From: Tamarix chinensis
Taxonomy: Eukaryota > Streptophyta > Magnoliopsida > Caryophyllales > Tamaricaceae
Assembly: GCA_030549775.1 (NCBI GenBank)
Contig: CM060175.1
Location: 80,508,245 to 80,572,244, forward strand
Reading direction: 5' to 3'
Length of the DNA stretch: 64,000 nt
The stretch's first letter is position 1; every line of letters begins with the position of its first letter. A program made the position numbers and the translations under genes. Under the pieces are notes generated by a model. The model ran no database searches and was not told the origin of the DNA. It was given only the letters and a program-made list of their open reading frames with translations. Shown here piece after piece: positions 39,087 through 53,300 of this stretch.

Positions 39087-41305
39087 TCATTCTCCTCTCC
39101 AAATTTGATACCCTTGTTCTCTTCTTCCTTCCTCCTTGCATAGTGTCTCGTACATTCTTTGATGGATAAAGTCAAATGTCACTTGCATGATATAGAAAAA
39201 CCCTTTTATAATTCGATATGTTGAAAATATGCCTAGATCTATAATTGTAAGTTTATTATTTTTAGCTTAAATTGATTCTTAGTTACCATTTTATAATACT
39301 CCAAAATTAATGGTAGGTATTAAAGACTTGAAAGGATTAATAAAATTGCTTATATCAATAAAGTATACCTTTTTTCTAAAAATTTATCATTAAATAACTT
39401 CATAGTTAAGCATGCTTAACCTGGAACAATTTAAGGATGGATAACCTTCTAGAAAAAAATTTATGATGTGTGTGAGTTGACAGAAAAGTATGTTCAAAAA
39501 TATTTGTGCTCCAAGTAACTACTCGTATTTAGTGTACTAAGGTGTTACACATTTATTTGGTTGTTGCTTAATTTTAGTTGAATGCATCCCAGTCTTTGTC
39601 CAACTTATGTCTTTACTTGCAACTAAACCCAATGGGAGTGATGACCAAAGGCACTCATTCTGGCAAGAGAGTGATAGCTTAGGTGCACCCAGCTAGGAAT
39701 GCAAGCATCTAATGATGCTCCTGTTGAGCAACAAATGGTTGTGTCACTACTTCCCACCAAGAACGATAAAGTTCCATGCTACACCATATGAGGAATGGTA
39801 AAGCTTCACATTGCATGCTGCTAGGAGTGGCAGAGCTTGATGCTCCTGTTACTAAGGAACAACACCTTCGCATGTTGCCCCCCACATGGAGCACCTCTAT
39901 GCCTTTTTTTTTCTCTATCTCTAGTTTTGGAAGATTGTTGGCTCTATTATAAAAATTCATACACATAAGTAGAATTTAGTTTTGGGTTTAGAATTTACTG
40001 ATTGGTTCTTTCAAATTTCTAGTTTTGCTTTCTCTTTGTGACAACGAACACTTCATATCATTTTTCCATTGGTCAAACACAAGACATCACTGATGTCAAT
40101 GGGGCAAATTATATGCGTAGTTGATTTTTAACCAATTTTGTTAGGTTAGAGGGGTTTGATTGATGTTGAAGGTAACTTTCATCAACTTAGATGCATTAAC
40201 CTGAAAATTGTTCCTATTTTATATCGCCTTTGATAATGATATAGAACTAATTTATTTCATATACTCAAAACTCCTGATTTATTGAATATAATTATCAAGT
40301 TGAGCATAATTAAAGTATTTCTCATATTTAAATTCATATGAGACACAGATAGAGTTACCACTTTTATGCAACATAGAAATTAAATAGAAGAAACTCTAGA
40401 ACCATTCAACAAATATTACAAAAACTATTTATGAGAGGGATATAACCATGCTGAAAAGCTATGAAACATACTCCAAACAAGCTACACAATAAGCTCCTCA
40501 TCATGATACTCTTACATTACCAAAATTCATAGATTATGCAGATCATGTATCATCGTGTATCATTTACAATTGATACAATTATTCTATCATCATTGACTCA
40601 TAAGGGTTAGTCATCATCTACAACTCATACATTATTTTAGAGTAGTTCTATATTACGTACTAGATAGAATTTTACAAAGGGTCAGTTATCCTCTAGTTTG
40701 CTATCATCCTCAAATTGCATGGTTGAACCTTCTGCCTTGACCCATGTAAAGTGGTCACCATCTATATATGAGGATGAAGGTTATTACAATGGTAATAGTG
40801 GTGAGGATGATGATGTTAGTGAAAATGAATGATGCAGACAACTAGGGGATAAACGATACTTGATTGGACCATGTCATAGAGGTCTATGGATCCCCAATTT
40901 AATTCCAAGTTGTGGTGGGCATATTACATTAGATTTATGTTTCAAAAATGTTTTTTTGGAAAATTTGTAAATTTATTTCTTATTTTCATTACTATAAAAA
41001 GAGCCATAGACAATAGCGGAAAATAAATATATAAATGAATAAGACAGTAGTAAAAAAATGATTGTGTATATTACAACAGATTATAATATGTGCATCAATT
41101 CAAAACATAATAATCTATAACAAAATAAAAAATAGAAATGGCACCACATATGAGGTATTAATTGAAGTTTTTGTTTAAGACATCTACGTTAGACTATAAA
41201 TAAATGTTTTAAACCAAAATCATAGTATAATACCTCCTTTTTTTTCAATTTCATACACTTAAAAGTAGATAGCAGTTTTGTGTGAATACTCGGCCATTAT
41301 AAACT
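39087..41305. other. Intergenic AT-rich sequence without recognisable genes
   Basis: About 2.2 kb between the hAT MITE and the left solo LTR. No long or family-matching reading frame. A short acidic open stretch near 40740-40830 (WSPSIYEDEGYYNGNSGEDD) could be a relic of a coding sequence but has no supporting context. Confidence 0.5.
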
Positions 41306-41639
41306 AAAACTGTAATCTCCCGAAATTTTAAAAGCCTATAATTTAATAAATAACTTTTATTTAGGATAAATTAGCCTTTAAATCTATTTAATTTAATTAT
41401 TTTTATGGATTTTGAGCATATAAAATTGGATATAATATTTAATAAATTAAAATAAATATTTTGTTATTTTATCATACTCTTTTTATTTAAATAATTTTTC
41501 AAACCATTATTTTACTAAAATTATTCTTTTTAAACCTTTATATTTTAATTATATTAAATTAAATTATTAAATAAATGTATTACCCAAAAATATTTTATTT
41601 TATTATTTTATAAATTAAACTATTTTATTTTACCCCATT

Positions 41640-42790
41640 TTCCTTTTTTTCTTTTTTCTTTTCCCCTTTCCTTCTCCTTTTTCTCATTTTCTCCTTTCTT
41701 TCTTCTTCCTTTAGGCCGTCGGCCAACCTGCCTCTCTCCCCACCCTTGTGCCTGGGCCGCAGGCCCGCTTCCTCTCCTCCCTCTCCTTCTCCCTCACACG
41801 TCGCCGAACCCGTCCCCTTCCTTTCTTTTCTTTCCTTCTCCCCGACCAGGCTGGCCCAATGCCTCTTCCCCTACGTCGGCATGCACGCACGCACGCAGCC
41901 CCCTCCCCCTTCTTTCTTTTTTCTTCTTCCATTTTCCCTAGCGCCAAAACCCGACCACCTCCGCCATCTCCGCCACCCACCTGCAACCCTCTCCCCTTAC
42001 TGCATCTCCCTATCTCTCTCTCTCTCGTTGTTTTCCTGCCCTATCCCAGCCCCACCACCTCTCCCTATCCTTGCCCATACTCCTCTCTTTTCCTCCCTCT
42101 CCCTGCAACTCCCATTCCCCTACCACCCTGCCACTGCCCTACCAAGCCACCCTATCCCCTCCTTTCTCTTCCTCTTTTTTTTCTTCTTCCCTCCCTACCT
42201 CATCCTATCATTTTCTCGAGCCTCACATGCCTCCTTGACCCTCTTTTTCTTCCTTTCTTCTCCTCCCATCTCTCACCCTATTTTTGCTTCGCAGCTCCGC
42301 TCCGCTGCTGCCACCGCCGCACTAGCCACCTACACCACCTCTATCACCCTCTACCTCTCCCCTAAACCATCATAGCACCCCTCGAGCCATCCCCTAGCCT
42401 CCTTCTTCCTCCCCTCTTCTTTTTCTCTTCTTTCCCTCCTTTCTTGGCAACCACCCTGCACCGCCTTGTCCTACCGTCGTTCCACTGCCTTTTCCACCAC
42501 CTGAGCTACCAAAGCAATCCCTACAACCCCCTCTACCACCCCAAACCTCCTTTAGTCAAAACCACCACCTGCATGCCTTCATTTTTCCCCTCTATTTTCC
42601 TTCCTCCTCAGCCCCTCCATCTCGACCCATTCGGCAGCCACCTTCGTGGCCTCGCTGCCGCCGCCGTCAACCCATCCTCGACCACCACCTACACCTCCTC
42701 TCCACCTCTGCACCATTCTCTCACCCTAAATCCTCCCCCATCCAACTTCTTTCCTAGCCCCAAACCACTAACCCGAGGATAACCATTTTT
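41640..42790. repeat. Pyrimidine-rich section of the solo LTR
   Basis: About 1.1 kb with extreme C+T content on the plus strand (purine-rich in the LTR's own orientation). It leaves long Pro/Ser/Leu frames open in two registers (41746-42375 and 41748-42365). Overlapping frames of similar composition show these are not genes. The equivalent section of the other LTR lies at about 58830-59900. Confidence 0.8.
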
Positions 42791-43449
42791 CCCTCCTTTT
42801 ACCCACCTTCAAGCTCCTCCCCCTCATTTCTTTGCATGCAGCTCATGCTGGATGAGTAGTATAAGCTGCTGCATGCTTGGTTATTTTTTGTTTAATAAAT
42901 TTTAAGGCATAATAATATTTTAAGTTAAGTATTTGATTAGTTAAGTGTTATTAAGTCTTATGCTTGATTTTTCTTATTTTTAATATAATAAATCTTGATA
43001 TTATTTTTAGGTATTGGTTTTGCTGATCAAAGCTTGAACCTTTAATTGAAATACTGATAAGGTTCATTTTTGCAGGAATTAAGGTAATCGTTAAACCCCA
43101 CTTAAACGCATGGATTAACATATATTAGTACATTAGGATTTTTAATATGTTATTATGCTTAATATATGTTGTTTAATATAATATATGAAGTTTCTTGTGT
43201 TGATTGATAAAAAGGAAGCATGTTAGATTATATGTTATGTATGGAATTATTACTTAAGGTAAGAGTTTGGTTATTAATAGAAATGTTAAGTATTTATCCA
43301 TGTTGTATTATGTTCATTAATGCATGGTTAATATTATTATGAGCCCTAGGGGTATTTTAGTAATATATCTTCTGCAAGAATATGGCCTAATATATGTAGG
43401 TGCTAATAAGTATTATATTAAATATAATAGTTGTGGATGAGGTATTAAT

Positions 43450-44760
43450 ATTAACATTTTATGTAGTGATGATAATTTAATATAAGTGGTGTAATAAGGG
43501 GAAAATGGTAATTTGTAATTAAAAGGGGTATTATGGTAATTTTGGAGACAAGGGTAAAATGGTAAATTTGTAAGTAAAAAGATAAAGTGGTAATTTTTGA
43601 GGTAAAGGGTAAAATGGTAATTTTGGAGGTAAGGGATAAAATGGTAATTTTGGAAGTAAAAAGGGTAAAGTGGTAATTTGTAAATGAAAAGGGGTAAATT
43701 GGTAATTTTGGAAGTAAGGGGTAAAATGGTAATTTTGGAGGCAAGGGTAAAATGGTAATTTATAAGTGAAAAGGGCAAAATGATAATTTATAAATGAAAA
43801 AGGGTAAAGTGGTAATTTGTAAATGAAAAGGGTAAATTGGTAATTTTAGATGCAAATGGTAAAATGGAAATTTGTAGGTGTAACTGTAAATGGGTAAAAT
43901 GGTAATTTTATAAGTAAAGAGTAAAATGGTAATTTTAGATATAAATAGGTAAAATGGTAAATCGGTAAGTAAAAAGGTATTGTGGTAATTTTGTAATTAA
44001 AGGGAAAAATGGTAATTTTATAATTAAATGGTAAAATGGTAATTTCATAATTAAAGGGCAAAATGGTAATTTTATAAGTGAAAGGGGTGTTATGGTAATT
44101 TTTGGAAGTTAAGGGGTAGAATGGTAATATTAAAAGTAATTTTGTAACTAAAAGGGTAAAGTGGAAATTGAAATGAGTAACTTGGTAATTATAGTAATGG
44201 AGAAGGGTAATTTGGTAATTTAACCAACTAAAGGGTAATTTTGTAATTTTAGTAATGGAGAAGGGTAGTTTGGTAGTTATGATCACAGAAAATGATAGTT
44301 TGGTAATTATGATCACAGAGAAGGGCAATTTGGGTAATTTAACCAACTAGAGGGTAATTCGGTAATTTGATAGTGGAGAAGGGTAGTTTGGTAATTATAA
44401 TAATAGAGAATAGTAATTTGGTAATTTAACCAACTAAAGGGGTAATTTGGTAATCGGGATAATGAAGAAGGGTAATTTGGTAATTTGACCAACTAAATGA
44501 CAATTTGTTAAATATAATAAAGAAAAAAGGGCAAATTGGTAATCCAACCAACCAAATGGAAAATATATTAAGTGTAACAATTATTAAGGGGGGTTAGTGA
44601 CCTAATAGGTATGGGGGATAACTTGGTAATCTAAATCGAGTAATGGATAATTTGGTAATTATGCAACAAGGAGGGTAATATGGTAATTTGTCAAGTAAGG
44701 AAGGGATGACATAGCAATTATATTAGTAAGGGGTAAATGAGTAATTTGTATCCAACATGT
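43450..44760. repeat. Degenerate minisatellite, unit about 25-30 bp, inside the solo LTR
   Basis: Dozens of variants of GGGTAAAATGGTAATTTTG separated by short variable spacers run for about 1.3 kb. The phase drifts and spacers vary (GGAGGTAAG, TAAGTGAAAA, ACCAACTAAA). Minus-strand frames through it read repeated KLPF/ITILPF peptides that are artefacts. The other LTR of the family has a different minisatellite at the same place. Confidence 0.9.
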
Positions 44761-45459
44761 CATTGTGATTGTGGAATTTTGTAATATGACTCAAATAACG
44801 CTGAATAGCAAGGTAAGAGTATTTGATAATTAGTAAGTATCACGAGAACAAATCCTAATTCAGAATTAGATGAGATTATGATGGCCTTAATGATTCATCC
44901 GTGTTACTTTGGATAATCATTAAATAAGAAATATCTAACGATATCAGAACGATTGAAAGTGAATAAGTACCTAATTGTTGTACTTTTGTAATCACCTTAA
45001 TTGAGACACTAATACTTAAAGTGAAAAACCTTGAGATCGGGAATGGTAGCTCTTTAGGGGTTGCTACCCTAAAGACACAATTTAGCCCATGGTTATTCTG
45101 GTATTTGTTGGTGTGCCTTCGTGCCCCATCCAAGCCCTATATCTTACTCTATCTAGCTCTACAGACCTAGTTAGGGGGTATGCATACTTATGGATTAGGT
45201 GTCCTTGTCAATAGGGTACTGAGTTAGCTTTATGCACCAATACAACAAGGGTACCTTTGTGTCCCTCGGTTGATAGTTGAAGCCTTGAAGGGTACTGAGT
45301 AGCTCGTATGCACCAATGCGATCGGTGTACTTTTGTGTCTCGAGATCTTGATCTCCCCATCAAGGCAAATAAATGGAATTGGTGTGCTGATTAAAAAGGA
45401 AAAACACTAATCATGAAAGTGAAAGATTAATGATCTGGGCCCAATTGAATTATATTATG

Positions 45460-45830
45460 AGTACCAATCCACCGGATATAATAGTGGCCCAGGAGATTTT
45501 GCCCTGGATGATGTTTATGAGTACTGATCCACCAGATATAATAGTGGCCTAGGTGCGTGTTACCTTGGATGATGTATATCTGTATACCAATCCACTAGCT
45601 ACAATAGTGGAGGTCCCGAGCTCAATAAATTTGATTTAGTTGTAAATAAATTATAGAAAAATACTAATCACTTATAGTGGAACACCATGTGAATCGGGGT
45701 CAGACCGATCCACTGATGAATAATAGTGGCCGGGAGCGTTCTGCCCTAAAGACCGATCCACCGATAATAATAGTGGTCAGGAGCGTTCTGCCATGTATGT
45801 ATTCCGGTCCACCAGCTATAATAGTAGGGT
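45460..45830. repeat. Six-copy imperfect palindromic motif block in the left solo LTR
   Basis: Six copies of a unit like CCGATCCACCAGATATAATAGTGG begin near 45464, 45521, 45583, 45703, 45751 and 45801. Each has inverted arms (CCAC...GTGG) around a TATAATA core. The same unit occurs six times in reverse orientation in the right solo LTR, so it is a family trait. Confidence 0.85.
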
Positions 45831-46506
45831 TCCCGCACTCACACGGATATTTATAATCCGATATAATTGATAATGGTGGACTAAGGGCTTCAGACCCAAA
45901 AGTATTGATTGTTCTCTATGGCCTATTAATATCTGATTGATTTGTTAAGTATGAGGATGTATGAATGTGGATATTAAGTGTTTACCTTTCATTATGTATG
46001 TATGTAGTATCATGTGTTGCATTGCGGGCCTACCGTTAAGTATGTTTTAAAAGGTTGCTCAGTATCGTAGTACTGAAGGGTTCCATTCGTGGGGCTCTTG
46101 CCTATTCAATGGGCAGCGTCCCTTGCAAGTCCTTTTCAGGTGCTATTCAAGTGGACCATTGGAAAAGAGTGTAAGGTACTATCTAGAATATCCCGGGAGT
46201 GTACTATTTCTCCTTTAAAATTTACGGTTTCAATGTATTTGTTGATTTCTAACCACCACTAGTGGATTTTTATTATTATATAGTGTTGTGTACGCTACTC
46301 TGATTTAAATATGTTTGAATTTCTCGTAAGTTATACTTTTCTCTTTTAGCCTTAGCACTTGGTACTAGAACGGTAGGAGTGAACCAGTCTGGTACTAAGT
46401 GTGGTGGTAATATCCCCATAATTCACTTCTTATTTATTTTGCTTTCACTGACTATTTTAATAAAACGAAATTTTTCAGGAGTGAATTTTGGGGGTGTTAC
46501 AAAAAC

Positions 46507-47500
46507 TGTCATCCAATACCATCTTTTTGCCTCCAATTCATTTATGCTAAGGCATAGATGGTGGTTATAGTCGCCTGTAATTGTCATTTATAGTACCTTT
46601 AAAAGAAATAACATGCTTCCTACACCATTCACAATTTCCTATACATAAAAACCTGCATACATTTTCAACTACTACACGAGCATTAGTGTTATGTATCTTA
46701 TTTCATGATTTAAATTGTGTACCATATGTTTATAACAACTAGCCAACTCATAACATTTAGTATATGTATATTATACATCAACTAGACACTTATAACACCA
46801 ATCAATTTACATTATATTTTATATTTACATCATCTACTAATATGAATAATAAGAATAGAGCAAACAAGAGAATTTCCAAATAAGATAGAAAAAGATATAC
46901 ATTTTAGCAAAACATCGATCAAAACTAAATGTTATTGTTATCAACTTGATTTCTCCATTTCTCATGGGATTATCAAGAGCATTACTATGTAAAATGAAGA
47001 TATCAAGGTAGATAGCAAAGGCTTTTTCTTGTGGAATCATGAGTTTTGCATCTTCATCATAACTATCAAATGTCATGCCTGCATGAAACCATCAGTGTAC
47101 TAAGTAGGCATTAAATGTTAACAAAGTATTGATAAAAAATATACGTCATTCACAAATAATATACAACTTCAAAAAGGTATATATTTTAAATTTCACAAAA
47201 TTAAAATGCCTTATATTATATTTACATGCATCACCTATCTACGTCTCTTTACATTGTAACATCTACCTTCCTTATATACAAAGTCTGATTCAAGTACATA
47301 AAAGCCTTCTTCGTGATCATCACACGTATAAACACCATTTGTAATATCATTAATAATAGATGAGGAATGTAGGTCCGTACTCAACACATTCTCTCCTACT
47401 ATGCTATCATCTCATTTATTTACTAATAAGAACATGGGCCATCATTGATAAACTAGATCATTACCATATAACACTTGTTTGGCTTATAAGACTAATATAA
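46507..47500. other. Intergenic sequence, no gene seen
   Basis: About 1 kb of AT-rich DNA right of the solo LTR duplication. No reading frame or repeat structure that I can name. Confidence 0.5.
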
Positions 47501-48496
47501 ACAGGTCATTTGTATGACTAAGTCTAAAAATATCCATTGTAAAACTTTATCAACATTTTTAACTTGATCTAATTCTAAATTTTTGGTTCTCTTTATTTTA
47601 TTTTAACCTAATCCCAATCCAAAAAAAAATATTGATAAAATTTAAGATTTATATTCCAAAAATTTAAACCTAAACCTAAAACCAAAAATTATCCTTTTCC
47701 ATTTTTTTCTCTCATTTATTTCCCCTTTTTATTCTTTTTCCTTTTCTTCCATTCTCCACAGGCTACAACTAACCCAACCCAGCCCCTCTTTTCTTTCTTT
47801 ATTCACCTTTCTTTCACTCTTGCCCTTACCCCTTTTTTCCTCTCCCTTTCTCTTTTCCTCTTCTGCCTAAAATAGAGCCTTACCTATGCCCCCTTGCACT
47901 TTGTCCTCCATTCCTCTTCTCAGCCATGCAACTGCCCCTTCATAGCCCTTGCCACTTGCTATGCACACTACCAACCCCCTGCAAACCAAGCCCTACATCC
48001 TTTGCCATATCATTTCCCCCTACTCCTTCACACGCTAAACACCGTCTACCAATCGCCTCTCCCTCTTCCCTTCCTTTCTAGTTAGCCCTCCTTAGACTAC
48101 ATACACACAACACTCTTCCCCTTCCTCTCCTCTTCCCTTTCCTTTATTTTCTCCCTTACCATCAAAGAGATCCTATAGCCTCTCCTACTTTGTTTTCTTC
48201 TCCTCACTACAATATTGTACGTCACTACTAGAAAAACTACCTCTATCATCACCCATCACCCTAGTAGATCTCCCTTCATTTTCCTTCCTTTCCTGTGCTT
48301 GACCCAACACCACCACAACACGTGTGCAATTTTTTAAATAGCAACAATGCTCATGTAACCTATCAGGCCTTATATCACCACCTCCCTACCTTATGTTCCT
48401 CCTATTTGCTTGATCAAGCCAACACCACCCTCACCACACCAAGACTCTCTCTTTTCCCTCCTTTCCTCCTTCTCGGTCGTCACCCTTTTCTTTAAA
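47500..48496. repeat. Pyrimidine-rich block, possible fragment of a third giant LTR
   Basis: C+T-rich on the plus strand with the same style as 41640-42790, preceded by an AT-rich stretch as in the LTR tail. It stops at the Helitron terminus at 48497. Relationship to the LTR family is inferred from composition and position, not from clear alignment. Confidence 0.35.
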
Positions 48497-48522
48497 CTAG
48501 ATTTTCACCCATGCGATGTATG
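48497..48522 (-). promoter_or_regulatory. Helitron 3' terminus: hairpin plus CTAG
   Basis: Read on the minus strand: CCATACATCGCATGG folds into a 6-bp stem with one mismatch and a 3-nt loop, followed by GTGAAAAT and CTAG, then flanking T. This is the standard Helitron transposition terminator: a hairpin about 10 bases before CTRR, inserted next to a T. Its distance to the helicase C-terminus (about 330 bp) is also typical. Confidence 0.8.
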
Positions 48523-48825
48523 GAGATATTAATAAATGATGCCTATTAAACATGTTTTGATTTGGAAATAAAAATTTAACCTAATACTTGAACATACAAT
48601 GTGAATTTAAAATATTTGTGATAAAATATTTATACATAACTGATAAAATTACATAATCAAATATTTTCGAACACTTCTTTAAATGCAACATTTGTTGTTG
48701 TATTACTTTGATGAATATCATCATGACATATCAAAAATTTTAAACCTCTATGATTTGTGACTCGAAAAACCGCAACATATAATTGACCATGACAAAATAC
48801 TAGTTTTTTTTTTTTTAAAATAGAC

Positions 48826-50285
48826 CAACATTACTAAAAGATTGACCTTGACTTTTATTGATTGTCATGGCATATGATACAATTATAGGAAATTGTCTTC
48901 AATTAAACTTGAAAGGCAATCACGAGTCAGATGGCGTTAAAGACATTCTTGGTAATAATACTCGATGACCAACATTATTTCCACCTAAAATCCTTGCTTC
49001 CAAGAAATGTAATCCAAGACGTGTGATGATCATATTCGTACCGTTGCATAAACCAATTGAAGGATCAATATTCCATAACAACATAACTGGTGTACCTACC
49101 TTCAAATTCAACACATGGTTTGGTAAAGCCGAACACTTAATTCCATTTAGAAATTCTGGAGTGTGTAGATCTTGCAACAAATCGTTGTTTACATCTGATT
49201 TGCATGTTGTATCAGAACTAAAATAGGTTTTTTCTTTACCAGAGTTAATTGAAAACATGTATTCATTGATGTACTCAACAATATTAAAAGTTGGTGCTAG
49301 TATAGATCTTCCTTCAAAATAAGCATCATCAGTGATACTTCCATTGTAGTCTGAATAAGTGCACTCCACAATAGCTGCAATTGGGTCTTCAAAATGTTTT
49401 ATTAAAAGATCATATGGAATTTCTAATTTTGCATGAGCATCATTAGTCCCTCCAATTGTTCCATCTCTTATGCTTGCAATCCATTCTGAAAATTGCTTCA
49501 ACTCAGAAAGTCATCAACCGAGCTTAGTTTTTGTATCCTCGTGTTCTTTGTTAAACATAACACCTTACAAAATCTCCATAAGTACGAAGAGTTCACAGGT
49601 GCATGAATAATGTCTTGTCTACTACCTTTAGGAATGACTGGTAGTATTTGTCTAAAATCTCCACCTAGAACAACTGTCTGACCTCCGAATGGCTTCTCTA
49701 GGCTGAAGTCATTGGTGAACCGTAAAATATCTCTCATGGTTTCATCTAAGGCTTCAAAGCAATACCTGTGCATCATTGGTGCTTCATCCCAAATAATAAG
49801 CTTACACCTTATAATCAACTTAGCCAATGGACTGCCTTATTTAATGTTACATGTTGAATCTTCATTTGGATTTATAGGTAATTTGAAGCAAGAATGACTT
49901 GTCCTTCCGCCTGGTAATAAAATAGAAGCAACTCCACTTGATGCCACATAGATGCTGATAAAGTCCTCCATATAAATGTCTTTCCTGTACCTCTATATCC
50001 ATAAACAAAGAACAATCCACCTACTTAAGAGTTGGTTGCCTCCATTACAGTGTCATACATGTGTCGCTATTCCGAGGTCATATTAGATAGAAGTATGTTG
50101 AGTTCTTCTTTCAATTTTAATCGATCATAACACATTTCATCACGCATCAATGTATTTCCTACTGTGTCAAAAAACTCATTCGGCGGGAATGACATTGATT
50201 CAAAATCTCGTAAGCTTTTACCACTTTTTTGCAACATAATTTCAATGTCTACCAACCCATAATTCTTGATGTCATCAATTTCCAA
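48826..50285 (-). pseudogene. Helitron RepHel, Pif1-like helicase region
   Basis: Minus-strand order: a linker (50067-50285), Walker A YGYRGTGKTFIW at about 49965-50010 with an in-frame TAA just before it (50025-50027), Walker [15 protein letters not shown] and the following [16 protein letters not shown] in 49498-49827, then 48920-49501 with LPNHVLNLKVGTPVMLLWNI. After a stop at the end of that segment the frame continues LPFKFN*RQFPI and AMTINKSQGQSFSNVGL to about 48826, the family's C-terminal signature. The domain unwinds DNA for rolling-circle transposition. At least three stops make it inactive. Confidence 0.87.
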
Positions 50286-50358
50286 ATGAAGTTCTATTAA
50301 AAAAATATAGGAATATTATAAAGACATGGGATTTATGTTGTAAAATTAAAATTCAAAA

Positions 50359-53300
50359 TTATAGATAATAAGAGTTTGATGAATAAATGAAGTTACCTTT
50401 GTGATGTAATCGTGAACGTTGTTTATATAAAATGTCACCGGTCAAGTAAATCCAACAATTATCCCAAACAACTTCTAGCCTTAGAAGTGACTCTGATGTC
50501 AATAATGTGGCAAATAATTTTCTTAAAGAAGATGCAGAAGCCCAATGACTTGCCTCAATAACACCATCAATGTATTCTTTATCATCATCTAACAAACCTA
50601 AGGTATAGAAAACATCACGATATGATGAATGTTGTTCACCATTAATGCATCTTATTTCATTATAACTTATTGGTCCACAAATAACATTAAGAAGACATCT
50701 TAAATAGTACAACTCACCAGTACCGGGAGGCACATAGAAAATGCGTCCAATTGAGAACCTCTTCTGCCTCGGTCTCCACTCTCTAATATACTTATCCCAA
50801 ATGAATTTTGTTGGAAATTCTGTATAAGTTAATTCCCTTACTTGTGGATATTGCTCATTTGACTTCATCTAAGCCATAAACATGCTTTGTTTGACTAATA
50901 ACTGATCCACGACATCGTCGATTCGATCAAAGTCAGAGAAAATAACACTTTGTTGATTTGGAAGATGAAAGCCTAACCTTTCCACTAGTGGATCCCTAAA
51001 TTGAATATCATATTTGAATATCCTCTATAATTCCTCACATGATGATATATATCTACAGTCATAATACATCTGAACTTCGTCTGCATTTTTGGCTACTTCG
51101 TCTATCATTGTACTTTCATAGAAGGAGGCAATAACACGATCATGGCCTTTGCTGACATATTTAAATAAATACTTGATAGAGCCCAACTGGTTACACCATT
51201 CGACATTAAGATGAGCACTATACTTTAGCAACAAATAATGATTGTGAGGAACAATAAATCTATTATCAAGGGGAACTCCATTCTTCTCCATTGTTACCAC
51301 ATTATCTCGTCGCCTGTACACAGGATACCTATCATCATCAACAGTTGTTGTTTCAACAAATTTCTTGGGAAAATGCTTAGTACAACGACGATCCGACATG
51401 CAAGGCGAGTTCCTTCTAGTAGAACCACATGGTCCATGTACCATATATTCTTGAACTGCTTTGTAATATGCCGGATCAATGTTATTATCAGGAATTTCTG
51501 CTGAAATGATCTTGTCAATATCCTTAGCCGTTGGATACTTGTCTTGCAACGAAAGAAATAATAATATATGAGCATGTGGCAAGGCACGCTTCTGGAATTC
51601 AATAGTATATATAACTGTAATTCGAAAAACAAATATAAGTATGTTAACAAAGCCAAACATAATTTAATGTGAATTAAAAGTGAAAAATCAAAACCAAATT
51701 CTTACTTGATTGAACTGTTCCAAATATCTTATTCTTTTGAAGATCTTTAATAAGACATTGCAACTTCAATTTAAAAACACGGCTAATAATGTCCGGGCGA
51801 TCATCAGCCTTAAGACCTCTTTTATCAACATAACGAACTATTTCCGGCCTTTTCGGATTGTAGATAAATGTGATGAAAAGGTCAGGATAACCAACCCATC
51901 TACAAATCGCCATGGCATCTTAATAATTCTGGATCATATATCTAGCACCACCGGTAAATGATGAGGGTAAAATAACTAGTTTTCCCCATCTCACCCCTCA
52001 ATATCGCATTTACTAGTCCACTATATAATTCACAATGCAATTGTTTCTAATGTAACTTAATGTATGTCAATCTAGAAGTCTAAACCATAGTATATGTATT
52101 AACAATAAATTGTTGCAGAAGCCGCATAGAAGACAGTATAATCGATAACTCGGACTCCCTATCATGAAGACGATGACAAAAATACTCTATTGGGCTTATA
52201 TTGATTCGACCACTCTACTTACTTCTTTGATGACAGGTTAATGAGATATCTTCTCTAAAACCATCTTCACCATATGGAAAGAGTAGAGGATATTGTAGCC
52301 CAAGATATGAAGCATGAAGTTGGTTAATGCGCTTCAGCAAACCGGTTTTAGTTTCAACCAAAATATCTCTATCACCTAAAGATGCATCAAAGTCACCAAC
52401 AATTAATCCAACCACTTCAGAAGCAGTAGGTATATTATGCCTTCTTCCATCACCGGTCCTTCTCCCAATCAACTTCAACTTCACATCTAAACAACCTCTT
52501 TTTCAATTTTTTTCTCTAACCATTCTAAATGATTTAACCAACACATTATTCTCATCAAGCATTTTCTTTAGGTCATAAACTATTTCTTTATGAAGATTGT
52601 GCAAGATTTCATTTCCCCTATACCAAAATTAGTTATAAAATATTATTAGAGGATTTTACTTTAAACATGAATAATCAATAATCAATAAGAAATGAGAAAT
52701 GGAAGTTATACAACTCACCTGACAGAGTTCGCTCTATTTTGAAGTTCATTCTCCGTGTCATAAATGTAAAGTTGAGCAAATTTAGGTGCTAAACCTTCAG
52801 GTGGCAATAAGATTCCCATAAGATGATAATTTTAGCCATGTAATCTAAATATTGGAGGAGAGTTTCCATTGTTCAAACTCATATCAACTTTTCCTCCAAT
52901 AGATGTGAAACATAACATATTATTGTAAGATCGGATATTTTGGATATATTGTTTTCTTCAATCATTACGTAAAAATAATAGCTCATGCAACAATTTTGGA
53001 GGATTTCTCGCAGCTAGTAGTTGAACTTTTCCTTGCATACAACATAAAGAGTATTTTGGATTTTGAGATGAGCGACTTTTGCTCATTCGTTCTCCATACC
53101 AAAAGAATGAATTACAAAAATTGCATGTATATATCAGATCTCCAATATCCAAATAATCTACACATTTAATAAACATAATGTCAAATAATAATGATTTGCA
53201 TTTGTATATCAATTCATATTTAATTAATATTTGAAGATAAAATAACTAAATAAATATCATTGTACGTACCAGATGATGGTATTCCATTGTTGTCTTCTAA

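Larger units (their letters stand above)
41311..46501 (-). mobile_element. Giant solo LTR (5.2 kb) of a Ty3-type retrotransposon, minus orientation
   Basis: Read on the minus strand it starts TGTAACACCCCCAAAATTCA at 46501 and ends TTTCGGGAGATTACA at 41311, giving TG...CA ends. It is flanked by identical 5-bp duplications AAAAC (41306-41310 and 46502-46506). There is no gag-pol, primer site or second LTR, so it is a solo LTR. The TGTAACACCCC start and multi-kb LTR size fit Tekay/Del-type chromoviruses (inference from family knowledge). Collinear with the LTR at 56189-60191: shared TAGTACCAGACCGGTTCACT-type segment, six-copy palindromic block (45460-45830), minisatellite, purine-rich section and AT-rich tail. 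Confidence 0.88.

Noticed and set aside
41746..42375. 209- and 205-codon open frames on the plus strand
   Set aside because: Two overlapping registers of the same pyrimidine-rich tract, both Pro/Ser/Leu/Phe-rich and inside a solo LTR; composition keeps stops away, no domain.
43413..44346. Minus-strand frames reading repeated ITILPF/NYHFTL peptides
   Set aside because: They translate a GGTAATTT minisatellite in several registers; a repeat artefact rather than a repeat protein.
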